From Rossellomorea sp. y25 (GTDB taxonomy: Bacteria; Bacillota; Bacilli; Bacillales; Bacillaceae_B): a DNA stretch of 64,000 nucleotides. The notes under the pieces were generated by a model. That model worked only from the letters and a program-made list of their open reading frames with translations, was not told where the DNA came from and made no database searches. The stretch is from positions 620,001 to 684,000 of the forward strand of contig NZ_CP145886.1 in the NCBI RefSeq assembly GCF_038049935.1, read 5' to 3'. Made by a program: the position numbers and the translations under genes. The number at the start of each line of letters is the position of its first letter. Position 1 is the first letter of the stretch. Positions 42,877-51,295 of the stretch are shown here, in pieces.

Positions 42877-44607
42877 ATGAGGAGTGTCAGGGGTCGTTTG
42901 TTCGGTATGTTGCTGCTGTTCATTATCTTGCCGTATTTTCTTTCGGTGTTCATTATTTATAACAATACGAAGACGAGTGTCGAGGAGCATGAGATGAAGA
43001 CGAGCCTGGAAGAGATGAGGGAGAGCGGAGCAGTGCTGGAACGGTATTTCGATGATATGACTTCGGTTCCCTATGCCCTGTATAACGATCCGGATGTCCT
43101 GAGGGTTTTCGAACAGGGACTGAAAGGGGAGCAGGTCCAACCCTTCGAGAGGAGCATGAAGATCTTCACCGTCACCCGACCGGAAATCCGGCAGCTGCGC
43201 ATCTATTTCGACCGGGGTCAAGAGGCGATGACAGTGTACAGGTCGAAGTTCAGTGCTCCGAAAGTCCAGGAGGATTATCTTCAACAGACCCCTTTCGATA
43301 AGCTGTATCAGTCGTCGGAGAATTATGTCATCGAACGTCCTCATGTGATCGAGAATGCGAATAACGCAGCGATCATCCCGGAGTCGGACCGGACGAAGGT
43401 GCTCACGATCCACCACAAGGTCAGCAATGTCCTGACTGGGGAGTTTCTCGGCTTCTTTTCCATGGACATCGAGATGAGCTCCTATTCGTCCCTCATCCAT
43501 CATCTGTCCGATACGGGGGAAGCCCGGGTGGCATTGGTGGATGAGCACGATACCATCATGTATTCCAACAGCCCGGATAAGATGAGTGAAACCTACAAGG
43601 GGGAGAAATCTTCTGAAGAACTCATTCTGACCGAGAATCTGGATGGGAATCTTGAAGGATGGAAGCTGGTAAAGATCATTTCGAAGGATGCGCTGTTCAA
43701 GGACGTAAATGAAGCGGCATACACGAATATTGTCTTGGGGGTCGGTGTGGTGGTCCTTGGAATCATCATGGTCGTGATCATTTCCCATATCATCACGAAG
43801 CCCATCACCAATCTTAGTGAGAAGGTCCGTTCCATTGAGGGAGGGAACATGGACATCGATTTCACCACTTCGAGGAAGGATGAATTGGGTCATCTTGAAG
43901 ATCACATGGATGATATGCTGGACCGGATCAATCAGCATATCGACCGAGAGTATAAACTGGAAATCGAGAGCCAAAGGAATCAGTTCCGTGCCTTGAGGTC
44001 CCAGGTGAATCCCCATTTCCTCTTCAATGCGCTCCAGACGATCGGGGCCGTCGCCCTCAGGTCCAGTGCGAAGGATGTTTACAAACTGATCATTTCCCTG
44101 TCCAAGATGATGAGATATTCCCTTCATGCGGATCAGTGGGTGACCGTACAGGATGAATTGAATTATATCCAGGCCTATCTCTCACTGCAGAAGGAGAGAT
44201 TCGGGGAGGGGGTTCACGCAGAGATCGAGATGGAGGAGGAGATCCTTTCCGCTTCGATTCCGAGCATGATCCTTCAGCCCCTTGTGGAGAACTATTTTAA
44301 ACACAGCTATGAAGAAGGCTATGACGATTCCTCTTTGAAGATCACAGGGAAACGGGACAGGAATTCCATCCTATTCCTCATCAAAAATACAGGAGCATCC
44401 TTGTCAGAAGAAGAATTGCAAAGAATCAAAGCGTCCGTTTACGCCAAAGGTTCCCCCAAGTCGTTTCAGGACAAGGGAATCGGGCTGAAAAATATTTATG
44501 ACCGATTGCAGTTGAATTTCAACGATCAAGTATCTTTTCATATCGATACAATGGAGGGGATGGGCTTCAAGGTCACCATGAGGCTCCCTTTCCTTCGGGA
44601 TAGATAG
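42877..44607 (+). CDS. YesM-type sensor histidine kinase of the levan locus
   Basis: A 576-residue membrane kinase: TM1 (about 8-28), an extracytoplasmic sensor of about 250 residues, TM2 (about 284-305) and a HAMP segment. The His_kinase domain is RALRSQVNPHFLFNALQTIGA with phospho-His in NPHFLF (about 381). The HATPase has QPLVENYFKHS and DKGIGLKNIYDRL. This class senses sugars, often with a binding protein, and pairs with AraC-type regulators. The response regulator follows by 14 bases and an orphan sugar-binding lipoprotein comes after. Confidence 0.92.
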   Translation: MRSVRGRLFGMLLLFIILPYFLSVFIIYNNTKTSVEEHEMKTSLEEMRESGAVLERYFDDMTSVPYALYNDPDVLRVFEQGLKGEQVQPFERSMKIFTVTRPEIRQLRIYFDRGQEAMTVYRSKFSAPKVQEDYLQQTPFDKLYQSSENYVIERPHVIENANNAAIIPESDRTKVLTIHHKVSNVLTGEFLGFFSMDIEMSSYSSLIHHLSDTGEARVALVDEHDTIMYSNSPDKMSETYKGEKSSEELILTENLDGNLEGWKLVKIISKDALFKDVNEAAYTNIVLGVGVVVLGIIMVVIISHIITKPITNLSEKVRSIEGGNMDIDFTTSRKDELGHLEDHMDDMLDRINQHIDREYKLEIESQRNQFRALRSQVNPHFLFNALQTIGAVALRSSAKDVYKLIISLSKMMRYSLHADQWVTVQDELNYIQAYLSLQKERFGEGVHAEIEMEEEILSASIPSMILQPLVENYFKHSYEEGYDDSSLKITGKRDRNSILFLIKNTGASLSEEELQRIKASVYAKGSPKSFQDKGIGLKNIYDRLQLNFNDQVSFHIDTMEGMGFKVTMRLPFLRDR

Positions 44608-44621
44608 AAGGGGGAAAACCA

Positions 44622-45788
44622 ATGAAAGCACTGATTGTCGATGATGAGCGGAATGTCCGCAACGTTATACGTCAGCTTGGGGAATGGGAACGTCTCGGCA
44701 TCACTACGGTCCTCGAGGCGGCAAACGGCCTGGAAGCGCTGGGTATCATCCAGGCTGAACAGCCGGATATCATCTTTACGGATATCAAGATGCCGAAGAT
44801 GACGGGAATGGAACTCATCGAAGAGATCAACAAGCTGTCATACAAAAGCAAAATCGTCCTAATCACAGGTTATGACGATTATACCTTCATGCGGAAAGCA
44901 ATCCAGCTGAACAGCTTCGACTATTTGTTGAAGCCCATCGATGATGACGCCTTTGACGCCGTCTTAAGGAAGGTGGTGGAAGCAGTGAAGCAGGAGGCGG
45001 CAGAAGACACGGAACAAGAAGAAATCCTGGAAGAAGCGATGAGATTGCGTGCCAATCAGGTCATTACCTCGGTATGTTCCGGGGAGGAAATCGAGGAAGA
45101 TCTACCCGTGCCGCTTCTCCCGGATGAAGGGATGGATATGACCCTTCTTTCCTTCTATCGCACGCATCGGGCCGGGACGTATACGGCAGCACTCTCGGAA
45201 GAACTGCAAACCCGGAATATCGGAAATGCCTTCACGTATCTCAATGAAGAGAACCTTTGCATCGTCTTCACTGCGAATGATCAGTGGGTCTATGTGGAGG
45301 AATGGATCAGTGAGCATATATCCCTCCCCATCAGACTTGTCCAGGAGCGTCTGAATTCCTTGGAAAGGATCCATGAGGTATTTCAGGGATTAATGGGTGA
45401 CCTGGAACAGAATCAATGCCGCACGATCCGCCGTCCAGATGAACTGGAATCGGCTAAACGCATCCAGGAGATCGTTTCCTATGTCGAGACGTACTATATG
45501 GAAGACATTTCCCTTGAGAAGCTTTCGAAGATGTTCTTCTTGACGAGGGAGCATATTTCCCGGACGTTCAAGAAAGAAACGGGTTTGACCCTGTCGAAAT
45601 ACGTGATGAAGCTTCGGATCGACCAGGCAAAATCCTGGCTGCAGGAGACGGAAGAGACGATCTATTCGATTTCCACCATGCTCGGCTACCAGGATGAGAA
45701 GTACTTTTCCAAGCTATTTAAGAAAGTGACGGGGATGACGCCCTTTGAATATCGATTAATGGAACCTTCAAAGGGGGTGACGGAATGA
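44622..45788 (+). CDS. YesN-type response regulator with AraC DNA-binding domain
   Basis: A 388-residue regulator: receiver domain 1-120 with VDDERNV, phospho-Asp in IIFTDIKMPKMTG (about 54), and LLKPIDDDAF. A central region follows, then a C-terminal AraC HTH (ISLEKLSKMFFLTREHISRTFKKETG and YSISTMLGYQDEKYFSKLFKKVTGMTP). Neighbouring kinase and binding protein imply sugar sensing. The probable targets are the next genes, sacB and levB. The stop overlaps the next ATG by four bases. Confidence 0.92.
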   Translation: MKALIVDDERNVRNVIRQLGEWERLGITTVLEAANGLEALGIIQAEQPDIIFTDIKMPKMTGMELIEEINKLSYKSKIVLITGYDDYTFMRKAIQLNSFDYLLKPIDDDAFDAVLRKVVEAVKQEAAEDTEQEEILEEAMRLRANQVITSVCSGEEIEEDLPVPLLPDEGMDMTLLSFYRTHRAGTYTAALSEELQTRNIGNAFTYLNEENLCIVFTANDQWVYVEEWISEHISLPIRLVQERLNSLERIHEVFQGLMGDLEQNQCRTIRRPDELESAKRIQEIVSYVETYYMEDISLEKLSKMFFLTREHISRTFKKETGLTLSKYVMKLRIDQAKSWLQETEETIYSISTMLGYQDEKYFSKLFKKVTGMTPFEYRLMEPSKGVTE

Positions 45789-47056
45789 GTAAGAAGATGA
45801 TTCTTCTCGTCATCTTCGGCCTTCTCTCTGCGATCCTTGCAGGCTGTGGGGCAGCGAAGGAAGAAGGGAAGAAAGAAACAGAAACCGAACCTGATAAGGT
45901 GACCCTGACCATACGTAACCCGAAAGTCGAGATTGCAACGGAATTCGAACAGATGGTGTCGGCTTATGAGAAAGAGCACCCCGGCGTCGACATCACGGTG
46001 GAAACGATAGGGGGTGCAGCCGATGATTATTCAGATATCACGGCAAAGCTCGCTGCCGGGGCAGGTCCGGATATTTTCACGAATTTGGGAAATGACGCAG
46101 CGAAGGAATGGCTTCGCTACTTAGAAGACCTGTCAGGTGAACCATGGGTGAAAAGAGCATCAGATCGCGTGTTGGGAGGGATCACGTTGGACGGGAACGT
46201 CTACGGGATGCCCATGAACATCGAAGGATTCGGGATTGTATACAACCGGGAATTGTTCGAAAAAGCCGGTATTTCTTCCCCGCCTTCCACCTTCTCTGAG
46301 CTTAAGGATGCGGCAAGAAAGTTGGATGCAGCAGGAATCATGCCGTTTGCCAATGGCTATTACGAGGATTGGAAACTCGGGCATCATATGGCGAGTGTCG
46401 CTTTCGCCCAACAAGATGGCGGGTTCATCGAAGGGATGAATGACGGGTCGGCTAGCTTCGAAGAGAACCCTTTATTCCAGGACTTATTCTCCCTGCTCGA
46501 TCTGACGGTCCGTTACGGGAATGAGCGTCCCACTAAAACTGATTACTATACAGAGCTTGACCTGTTCACAGATGGAAAAGCGGCCATGGCCTTGCAGGGG
46601 AACTGGATTCAACCGCTTCTATACGGAAAGGATATCTCCACAGGGATCTTCCCGGTGCCTCTCAATGATCAGTCGGAGAGCAGGATCCTTGCCGGGGTGC
46701 CGGGATACTGGGTCATCAATAAACAATCATCCCCCGAGAGGAAGCAGGAAGCGAAGAGGTTCCTGGACTGGATGGTCTCATCACGGAAAGGTCAGGAGTT
46801 CATGACGGAGAAGTTCCATTTCATCCCTGCCTTCAGAGACATCCCTGTCACGGACCTCGGTCCACTGGGGCAGGAAACTTTGAACCTCATCAAGGAGACG
46901 GACACCTTCAACTGGTCTTCATTTTCTCCTTGTCTCAAAAAGGAGATGGGGGAGATCATGCAGGCACAAATCAATCAGGAAATCTCCCGTCAGCAAGCAT
47001 TGGAAACGTTCGACCGGACTTGGAATCAAGGTACATGTCCATCCCCCTCCTCGTGA
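45785..47056 (+). CDS. extracellular sugar-binding lipoprotein without permease partners
   Basis: A 423-residue family 1 solute-binding lipoprotein: lipobox ILAGC (Cys about 21), MalE-like body with LAAGAGPDIFTNLGND, YGMPMNIEGFGIVYNRELFEKAG and AMALQGNWIQPLL. Family 1 proteins feed ABC sugar importers, but no permease or ATPase gene lies nearby. The overlap with the response regulator suggests that it presents ligand to the sensor kinase. A terminator follows, before sacB. Confidence 0.88.
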   Translation: MSKKMILLVIFGLLSAILAGCGAAKEEGKKETETEPDKVTLTIRNPKVEIATEFEQMVSAYEKEHPGVDITVETIGGAADDYSDITAKLAAGAGPDIFTNLGNDAAKEWLRYLEDLSGEPWVKRASDRVLGGITLDGNVYGMPMNIEGFGIVYNRELFEKAGISSPPSTFSELKDAARKLDAAGIMPFANGYYEDWKLGHHMASVAFAQQDGGFIEGMNDGSASFEENPLFQDLFSLLDLTVRYGNERPTKTDYYTELDLFTDGKAAMALQGNWIQPLLYGKDISTGIFPVPLNDQSESRILAGVPGYWVINKQSSPERKQEAKRFLDWMVSSRKGQEFMTEKFHFIPAFRDIPVTDLGPLGQETLNLIKETDTFNWSSFSPCLKKEMGEIMQAQINQEISRQQALETFDRTWNQGTCPSPSS

Positions 47057-47075
47057 CCGGTGGGGGGGTTTTTTT
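47043..47075 (+). terminator. terminator between the sensor operon and sacB
   Basis: CCCCC (47043-47047) / GGGGGGG then eight T (to about 47079). Confidence 0.75.
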
Positions 47076-47129
47076 TGACCCTTCAATTTCTAGCATATCA
47101 ATGTAAGACGAAATCTGAATCAATCCATG

Positions 47130-47162
47130 CCATATTCAATATGGGGTATTCCTTCTTATACT
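47130..47162 (+). promoter_or_regulatory. sacB promoter with a 15-bp palindrome over the -35
   Basis: CCATATTCAATATGG (47130-47144) is a perfect 7-1-7 dyad and contains a poor -35, TTCAAT (47135-47140). It is 16 bp from TATACT (47157-47162). A weak -35 inside a dyad suits activation or repression. I found no ribonucleic antiterminator sequence or leader terminator of the SacY type. Confidence 0.5.
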
Positions 47163-47229
47163 AAGTATGTAAAGTAACAGCGAACTTAATTCGCCGGCAC
47201 TTATAACTATCATTTAGGAGGAGTACATA

Positions 47230-48699
47230 ATGAACTATCGTCAATTTGCAAACAAAGCAACCGTTGTTTCATTAAGTGCAGCCATTCTTTTCGGAGGCAG
47301 CTTCACTTCTGTTTCTGCCAACGGGGCTGACGAAAAAGGATACAAAGAAACGTATGGCACGTCACAGATCACCCGCCAGGATATGAAAAACATGGTCGAG
47401 CAGCAGGGAGACGCTCAATTCAAGATTCCTTCCTTCGACGCTTCTTCCATCAAAAATGTAGAATCAGCAACCAAAATCGATGAAAACGGAAATGAAATCA
47501 AAATGGATGTATGGGATACATGGCCGCTTCAAAACGCAGACGGCACCGTGGCTGAGTACAAAGGCTATCACATCGTGTTCGGACTTGCCGGTGACCCGAA
47601 AAACGCCAATGATACCTTCATCTATATGTTCTATAAAAAAGTCGGCGATGATTCCATCGATGCCTGGAAAAATGCGGGACGAGTTTTCGATGATGAAGAT
47701 AAATACAAAGCGAACGACGAAACATTAAAGGGTCAGGTAGAAGAATGGTCTGGGTCCGCCCTCTTCACAGAAGACGGTGACATCCGCTTATTCTACACAA
47801 ACCGCGGAGATTTCAATGAAAGCAAGGGACTATTCGGACGTCAATCATTGACAACAGCCCAAGTGAATATCTCTGAACAAGCGAAAAACGAATTGAACAT
47901 CGACGGTGTCAAGGATCATAAATCCATCTACAGCGGCGGCGACGGAAATACGTATGAAACAGTCGGGAAAGCATTCGAAGACCGCAACTTCATGAATAAC
48001 CATACGCTTCGTGACCCACACTACATCGAAGACAATGGGAAAAAATACTTAGTATTCGAAGCAAACACAGGTACAGAGTATGGCTACTCGGGTAAAGATT
48101 CCCTGTACAACCGTGCGTACTACGGAAACGGAATGAACTTCTTCCAGAAAGAATTCAAAGCCCTTCAGGAAAGCCCGAAGAAAGATTTTGCTGAACTTGC
48201 GAACGGCGCCATGGGCATCATCGAAATCAACGATGACTACACCATCAAGAAAGAAATGAAGCCGTTGCTTGTATCGAACACGGTGACAGATGAAATTGAA
48301 CGCCCGAACATCTTCAAGAAGGATGGTAAGTTCTATTTATTCACAAGTACTCGCGGATCGAAAATGACCATCGAAGGCACAGACGATGAAGATATCTACA
48401 TGTTAGGATACGTAGCAGACTCATTGACAGGTCCTTTCAAGCCAATGAACAAGTCGGGAATCGTCCTCCATCAGGATCTTGATCCGAACGACATCACATG
48501 GACGTATGCACACTATGTCATCCCGCAAAAAGAATCGGACAAATTTGTCGTAACCAGCTACATGACCAACCGTGGGTACTTCCAGGACCACAAATCAACA
48601 TTCGCTCCATCCTTCCTGCTTGATATCAACAACAAGAAATCATCCGTTGTGAAGGACGGTATCCTGAAGCAAGGTCAAGTCACATACGACGAGCAATAA
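47230..48699 (+). CDS. sacB: levansucrase, GH68
   Basis: A 489-residue secreted enzyme making levan from sucrose. A signal peptide (about 1-30, ending VSANG) precedes the five-blade propeller. Catalytic motifs: nucleophile in DVWDTWPLQNADG (about 98), transition-state stabiliser in LRDPHYIED (about 261), acid/base in DEIERPNIF (about 357). Its length and motifs match B. subtilis SacB. GGAGGAG precedes the ATG. Control by the upstream two-component system is inferred; no antiterminator site is seen. Confidence 0.94.
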   Translation: MNYRQFANKATVVSLSAAILFGGSFTSVSANGADEKGYKETYGTSQITRQDMKNMVEQQGDAQFKIPSFDASSIKNVESATKIDENGNEIKMDVWDTWPLQNADGTVAEYKGYHIVFGLAGDPKNANDTFIYMFYKKVGDDSIDAWKNAGRVFDDEDKYKANDETLKGQVEEWSGSALFTEDGDIRLFYTNRGDFNESKGLFGRQSLTTAQVNISEQAKNELNIDGVKDHKSIYSGGDGNTYETVGKAFEDRNFMNNHTLRDPHYIEDNGKKYLVFEANTGTEYGYSGKDSLYNRAYYGNGMNFFQKEFKALQESPKKDFAELANGAMGIIEINDDYTIKKEMKPLLVSNTVTDEIERPNIFKKDGKFYLFTSTRGSKMTIEGTDDEDIYMLGYVADSLTGPFKPMNKSGIVLHQDLDPNDITWTYAHYVIPQKESDKFVVTSYMTNRGYFQDHKSTFAPSFLLDINNKKSSVVKDGILKQGQVTYDEQ

Positions 48700-48717
48700 T
48701 AGCAAACTTCAAAAAAG

Positions 48718-48748
48718 GAAAATGTCATTGATGGCATTTTCTTTTTTT
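48718..48748 (+). terminator. intercistronic terminator between sacB and levB
   Basis: GAAAATGTCAT / ATGGCATTTTC with a T7 tail, 20 bases after the sacB stop; probably partial, lowering levB expression. Confidence 0.8.
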
Positions 48749-48765
48749 AGTAGGTGGTGGAAAAA

Positions 48766-50328
48766 ATGAATCTAGTAAAAAGAAAGAAGGGAATCGTCCT
48801 GCTGATTGTTCTGCTCATCCTGGTGATTAGCGCGGCTGCATGGTGGATGAAGACGCCTGAAAGGGAGAAGGAACCGGTCGTGAACAAGGAGGTATCCTAC
48901 CGTTCCTCCTACCATTTCACAACCCCGGATAAGTGGAAAAATGACCCGCAAAAGCCGGTTTATTATAAAGGGAAATACCATTACTACTATCTTTACAATA
49001 AGGACTACCCGGACGGCAACGGGACGGAGTGGCGCCATGCCGTATCCAATGACCTTATCCACTGGGAAGACCAGGGAGTCGCCATCCCCAAATACACCAA
49101 TGAAAACGGTGATCCATGGTCCGGATCCGTCGTCATCGACCGGGAGAATACGGCCGGTTTCGGAAAGGATGCCTTCATTGCGATCGTGACCCAGCCAACC
49201 GGGGAGACGGGTGAACAGGAACAATACATGTGGGTGAGTACCGACGAAGGAAAAACATTTAAAAATTATAGTCATGAGCCAGTCTTGAAGAATCCTGGTA
49301 TGAAGGATTTCCGTGATCCCAAAGTTGTGTGGGATGATGAACGGGATAAGTGGATAATGCTCATGGCGGAAGGTTCGAAGGTCGGTTTCTATGAATCTGA
49401 GAATCTGAAGGACTGGACGTTTACGGGGGACTTTCTGACACCGGACTTAGGCGTGTTGGAATGCCCGGACCTTTTTAAAATGAGGGCGCCCGATGGCACG
49501 GTGAAGTGGGTGCTTGGTGTTAGTGCAAATGGAGAAGCTATTGGGGAGCCGAATACGTATGCCTATTGGACCGGGGAATTCAATGGCAGTTCGTTTGAAG
49601 CGGATCAGGCGGATCCCCAGTGGTTGGACTATGGATTCGACTGGTATGGTGGGGTGACGTTTGAAGACGGCATGGCCGATGATAAGGAAGAGAAACGTTA
49701 TGCGTTTGCCTGGATGAATAAGTGGTCTTATGCAGATAATACTCCCACGATGGAGCATGATGGGTTTAATGGGACGGATTCAATTGTGAGGGAAATCAGG
49801 TTGGAGGGTGATGCTAGAAGTGGATATTATCTTGGCTCCAAACCTATTGAAGCGCTTGATGGGTTGGTGGAATCTACGGAGACGTTTGAGGATGTTACTG
49901 TAGAGGATGGTATGGAGAAGCTGGACATCAAAGGTGACGTGTATCGGATCGAAGCGGACATTTCGTGGGACGAGGCCGAGCAAGTCGGTTTCAGATTACG
50001 CGAATCCGAGGATCGATCCCGACATATTGATGCTGGAATCTCCCTGGCAGGTAACTACTCATACCTGAACCGGAACTTTACCGATCAACCGGACAGAGAA
50101 GGGAGATTCGTGGAAAGCAAGGCACCATTCAATTCCGCCGCTAAACAGGTTCATATCACTATACTAGTTGATAAGACGAGTGTGGAGGTGTTTGTTGATG
50201 ATGGGCGGATTGTTCATACGAATTTGGTCTTTCCGCAATCTGGGGATCAGGGTATTTCTTTATTTTCTGAAGGGGGACAAGTGACGTTTGAGAAATTGAA
50301 GGTGGGGAAATTAAGGTCCATTAAATGA
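48766..50328 (+). CDS. levB: membrane-anchored levanase/fructan hydrolase, GH32
   Basis: A 520-residue enzyme with an N-terminal anchor (KGIVLLIVLLILVISAAAWWM) and no lipobox. The GH32 propeller has the nucleophile in KWKNDPQKPVYYKGKYH (about 60), WSGSVVID, FRDPKVVWDD (stabiliser Asp) and LECPDLFKM (acid/base Glu). A C-terminal beta-sandwich ends DKTSVEVFVDDGRIVHTNLVFP. In B. subtilis the endolevanase LevB follows sacB and trims levan, and the gene order is the same here. GGTGG lies before ATG 48766. Confidence 0.88.
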   Translation: MNLVKRKKGIVLLIVLLILVISAAAWWMKTPEREKEPVVNKEVSYRSSYHFTTPDKWKNDPQKPVYYKGKYHYYYLYNKDYPDGNGTEWRHAVSNDLIHWEDQGVAIPKYTNENGDPWSGSVVIDRENTAGFGKDAFIAIVTQPTGETGEQEQYMWVSTDEGKTFKNYSHEPVLKNPGMKDFRDPKVVWDDERDKWIMLMAEGSKVGFYESENLKDWTFTGDFLTPDLGVLECPDLFKMRAPDGTVKWVLGVSANGEAIGEPNTYAYWTGEFNGSSFEADQADPQWLDYGFDWYGGVTFEDGMADDKEEKRYAFAWMNKWSYADNTPTMEHDGFNGTDSIVREIRLEGDARSGYYLGSKPIEALDGLVESTETFEDVTVEDGMEKLDIKGDVYRIEADISWDEAEQVGFRLRESEDRSRHIDAGISLAGNYSYLNRNFTDQPDREGRFVESKAPFNSAAKQVHITILVDKTSVEVFVDDGRIVHTNLVFPQSGDQGISLFSEGGQVTFEKLKVGKLRSIK

Positions 50329-50381
50329 ATACATCAGTGAGGAAAAACCTTTAAGAATTTTGTGAAGTCACCTAAATTTTG

Positions 50382-50442
50382 GGTCTGATCTCCGGTAGGT
50401 GTAACACACACTTAAACGTTTTACGGAACCGGGAATCAGACC
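50382..50442. repeat. 61-bp imperfect palindrome between levB and the GntR gene
   Basis: GGTCTGATCTCCGGT (50382-50396) / ACCGGGAATCAGACC (50428-50442), two mismatches, 31-base loop. It lies between convergent genes and could end both transcripts, though T runs are short. Confidence 0.75.
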
Positions 50443-50452
50443 ATTATTTTGA

Positions 50453-51085
50453 CTACCTCTCCATCACATGCAAACAAAACTCCAAATCCGCCTGTATATG
50501 CTCCTTCATCAACCTCTCAGCTTCATCCCCATTATGAGAAACGATCGCATCATAAATATCCTGATGTTCATCAATTAAAAACGGTCGGTTGTGATAAACC
50601 ACCGTCTTCCTGAATAGGTAGATGATCGACTGCATGCGTTCGATGGTGTCGACCATGACGGGGTTGTTGGTGGCATTGACGATGATGTCATGGAATTGCT
50701 TGTTGGCTTCCATGATTTGTTCGGGTGTCCCGGTCCGGCCGATGTGGATGCATTCCTTCAGCTGGTTTAGGTCCTGATCATTCATGAAAGTAGCAGCTGA
50801 TTTGGCTGCGAACCCTTCAAGGAGTATACGGACCTGGAAGTAGTGTCGAAGGTCCATATCCGTTGGGTTGACGACACGTTTTTGTTTGACGAGCCCTTCC
50901 TGTTCGAGCTTGCGGATGGATTCACGGATCGGTGTCCGGCTTACACCGAGCTCTATCGCCAGTTTTTCTTCTATGAGTTTTGTGCCCCGTTCGAGTTCGC
51001 CGTTCAGGATTTGATCCCGGATATATTCATACGATTGTATATAGGCGTGCTGCTGCGTTTTCTTCTTCAAGTTGATCGACTCCAA
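50453..51085 (-). CDS. GntR/FadR-type (FCD domain) regulator of the sugar-acid cluster
   Basis: A 210-residue regulator: GntR winged helix (YEYIRDQILNGELERGTKLIEEKLAIELGVSRTPIRESIRKLEQEGLV) and a helical FCD ligand domain. Its metal-binding pattern is QFHDIIVNATNNPVM and the final histidines (DEHQDIYDAI, KEHIQADLEF). It is divergent from the dehydrogenase gene, and its probable operators lie between. TTG 51085 starts the longest frame. TTG 51070, with GGAG eight bases upstream, is an equally good choice. Confidence 0.9.
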   Translation of the reverse strand: MESINLKKKTQQHAYIQSYEYIRDQILNGELERGTKLIEEKLAIELGVSRTPIRESIRKLEQEGLVKQKRVVNPTDMDLRHYFQVRILLEGFAAKSAATFMNDQDLNQLKECIHIGRTGTPEQIMEANKQFHDIIVNATNNPVMVDTIERMQSIIYLFRKTVVYHNRPFLIDEHQDIYDAIVSHNGDEAERLMKEHIQADLEFCLHVMER

Positions 51086-51191
51086 TGAAAGACTCTGCCA
51101 GTCTTCTTTACGTATTCGGCTTCCATAATAAAAGCCCTTTCTAAAAGTATAGAACGAGTGGGAATGATTTAAAAGTTATAACTGAAAATAA

Positions 51192-51247
51192 TTTTGTATA
51201 CATTTTATATATTTTTGTATACAAAATATAAATTATTGTGTACAATT
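51192..51247. promoter_or_regulatory. three GntR operator palindromes at 21-bp spacing
   Basis: Dyads TTTTGTATACATTTT (about 51192-51206), TTTTGTATACAAAA (51213-51226) and ATTGTGTACAAT (51235-51246) have centres at 51198.5, 51219.5 and 51240.5. The cores match FCD-type GntR operators (TTGTATACAA). Promoter elements for the dehydrogenase gene overlap them. Confidence 0.75.
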
Positions 51248-51295
51248 GGTGACAACAGCAAAATGAAAACGCTTTATCAACAGGAGGGAATGGAC

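Noticed and set aside
42823..44127. 434-codon open frame on the minus strand
   Set aside because: It is antisense to a complete histidine kinase gene with all motifs; the peptide is rich in Ile, Arg, Asp and His as expected from reading coding DNA backwards, and has no recognisable domain.
47057..47229. SacY/SacT-type ribonucleic antiterminator and leader terminator before sacB
   Set aside because: Neither the antiterminator sequence nor a terminator lies between the promoter and the sacB start.
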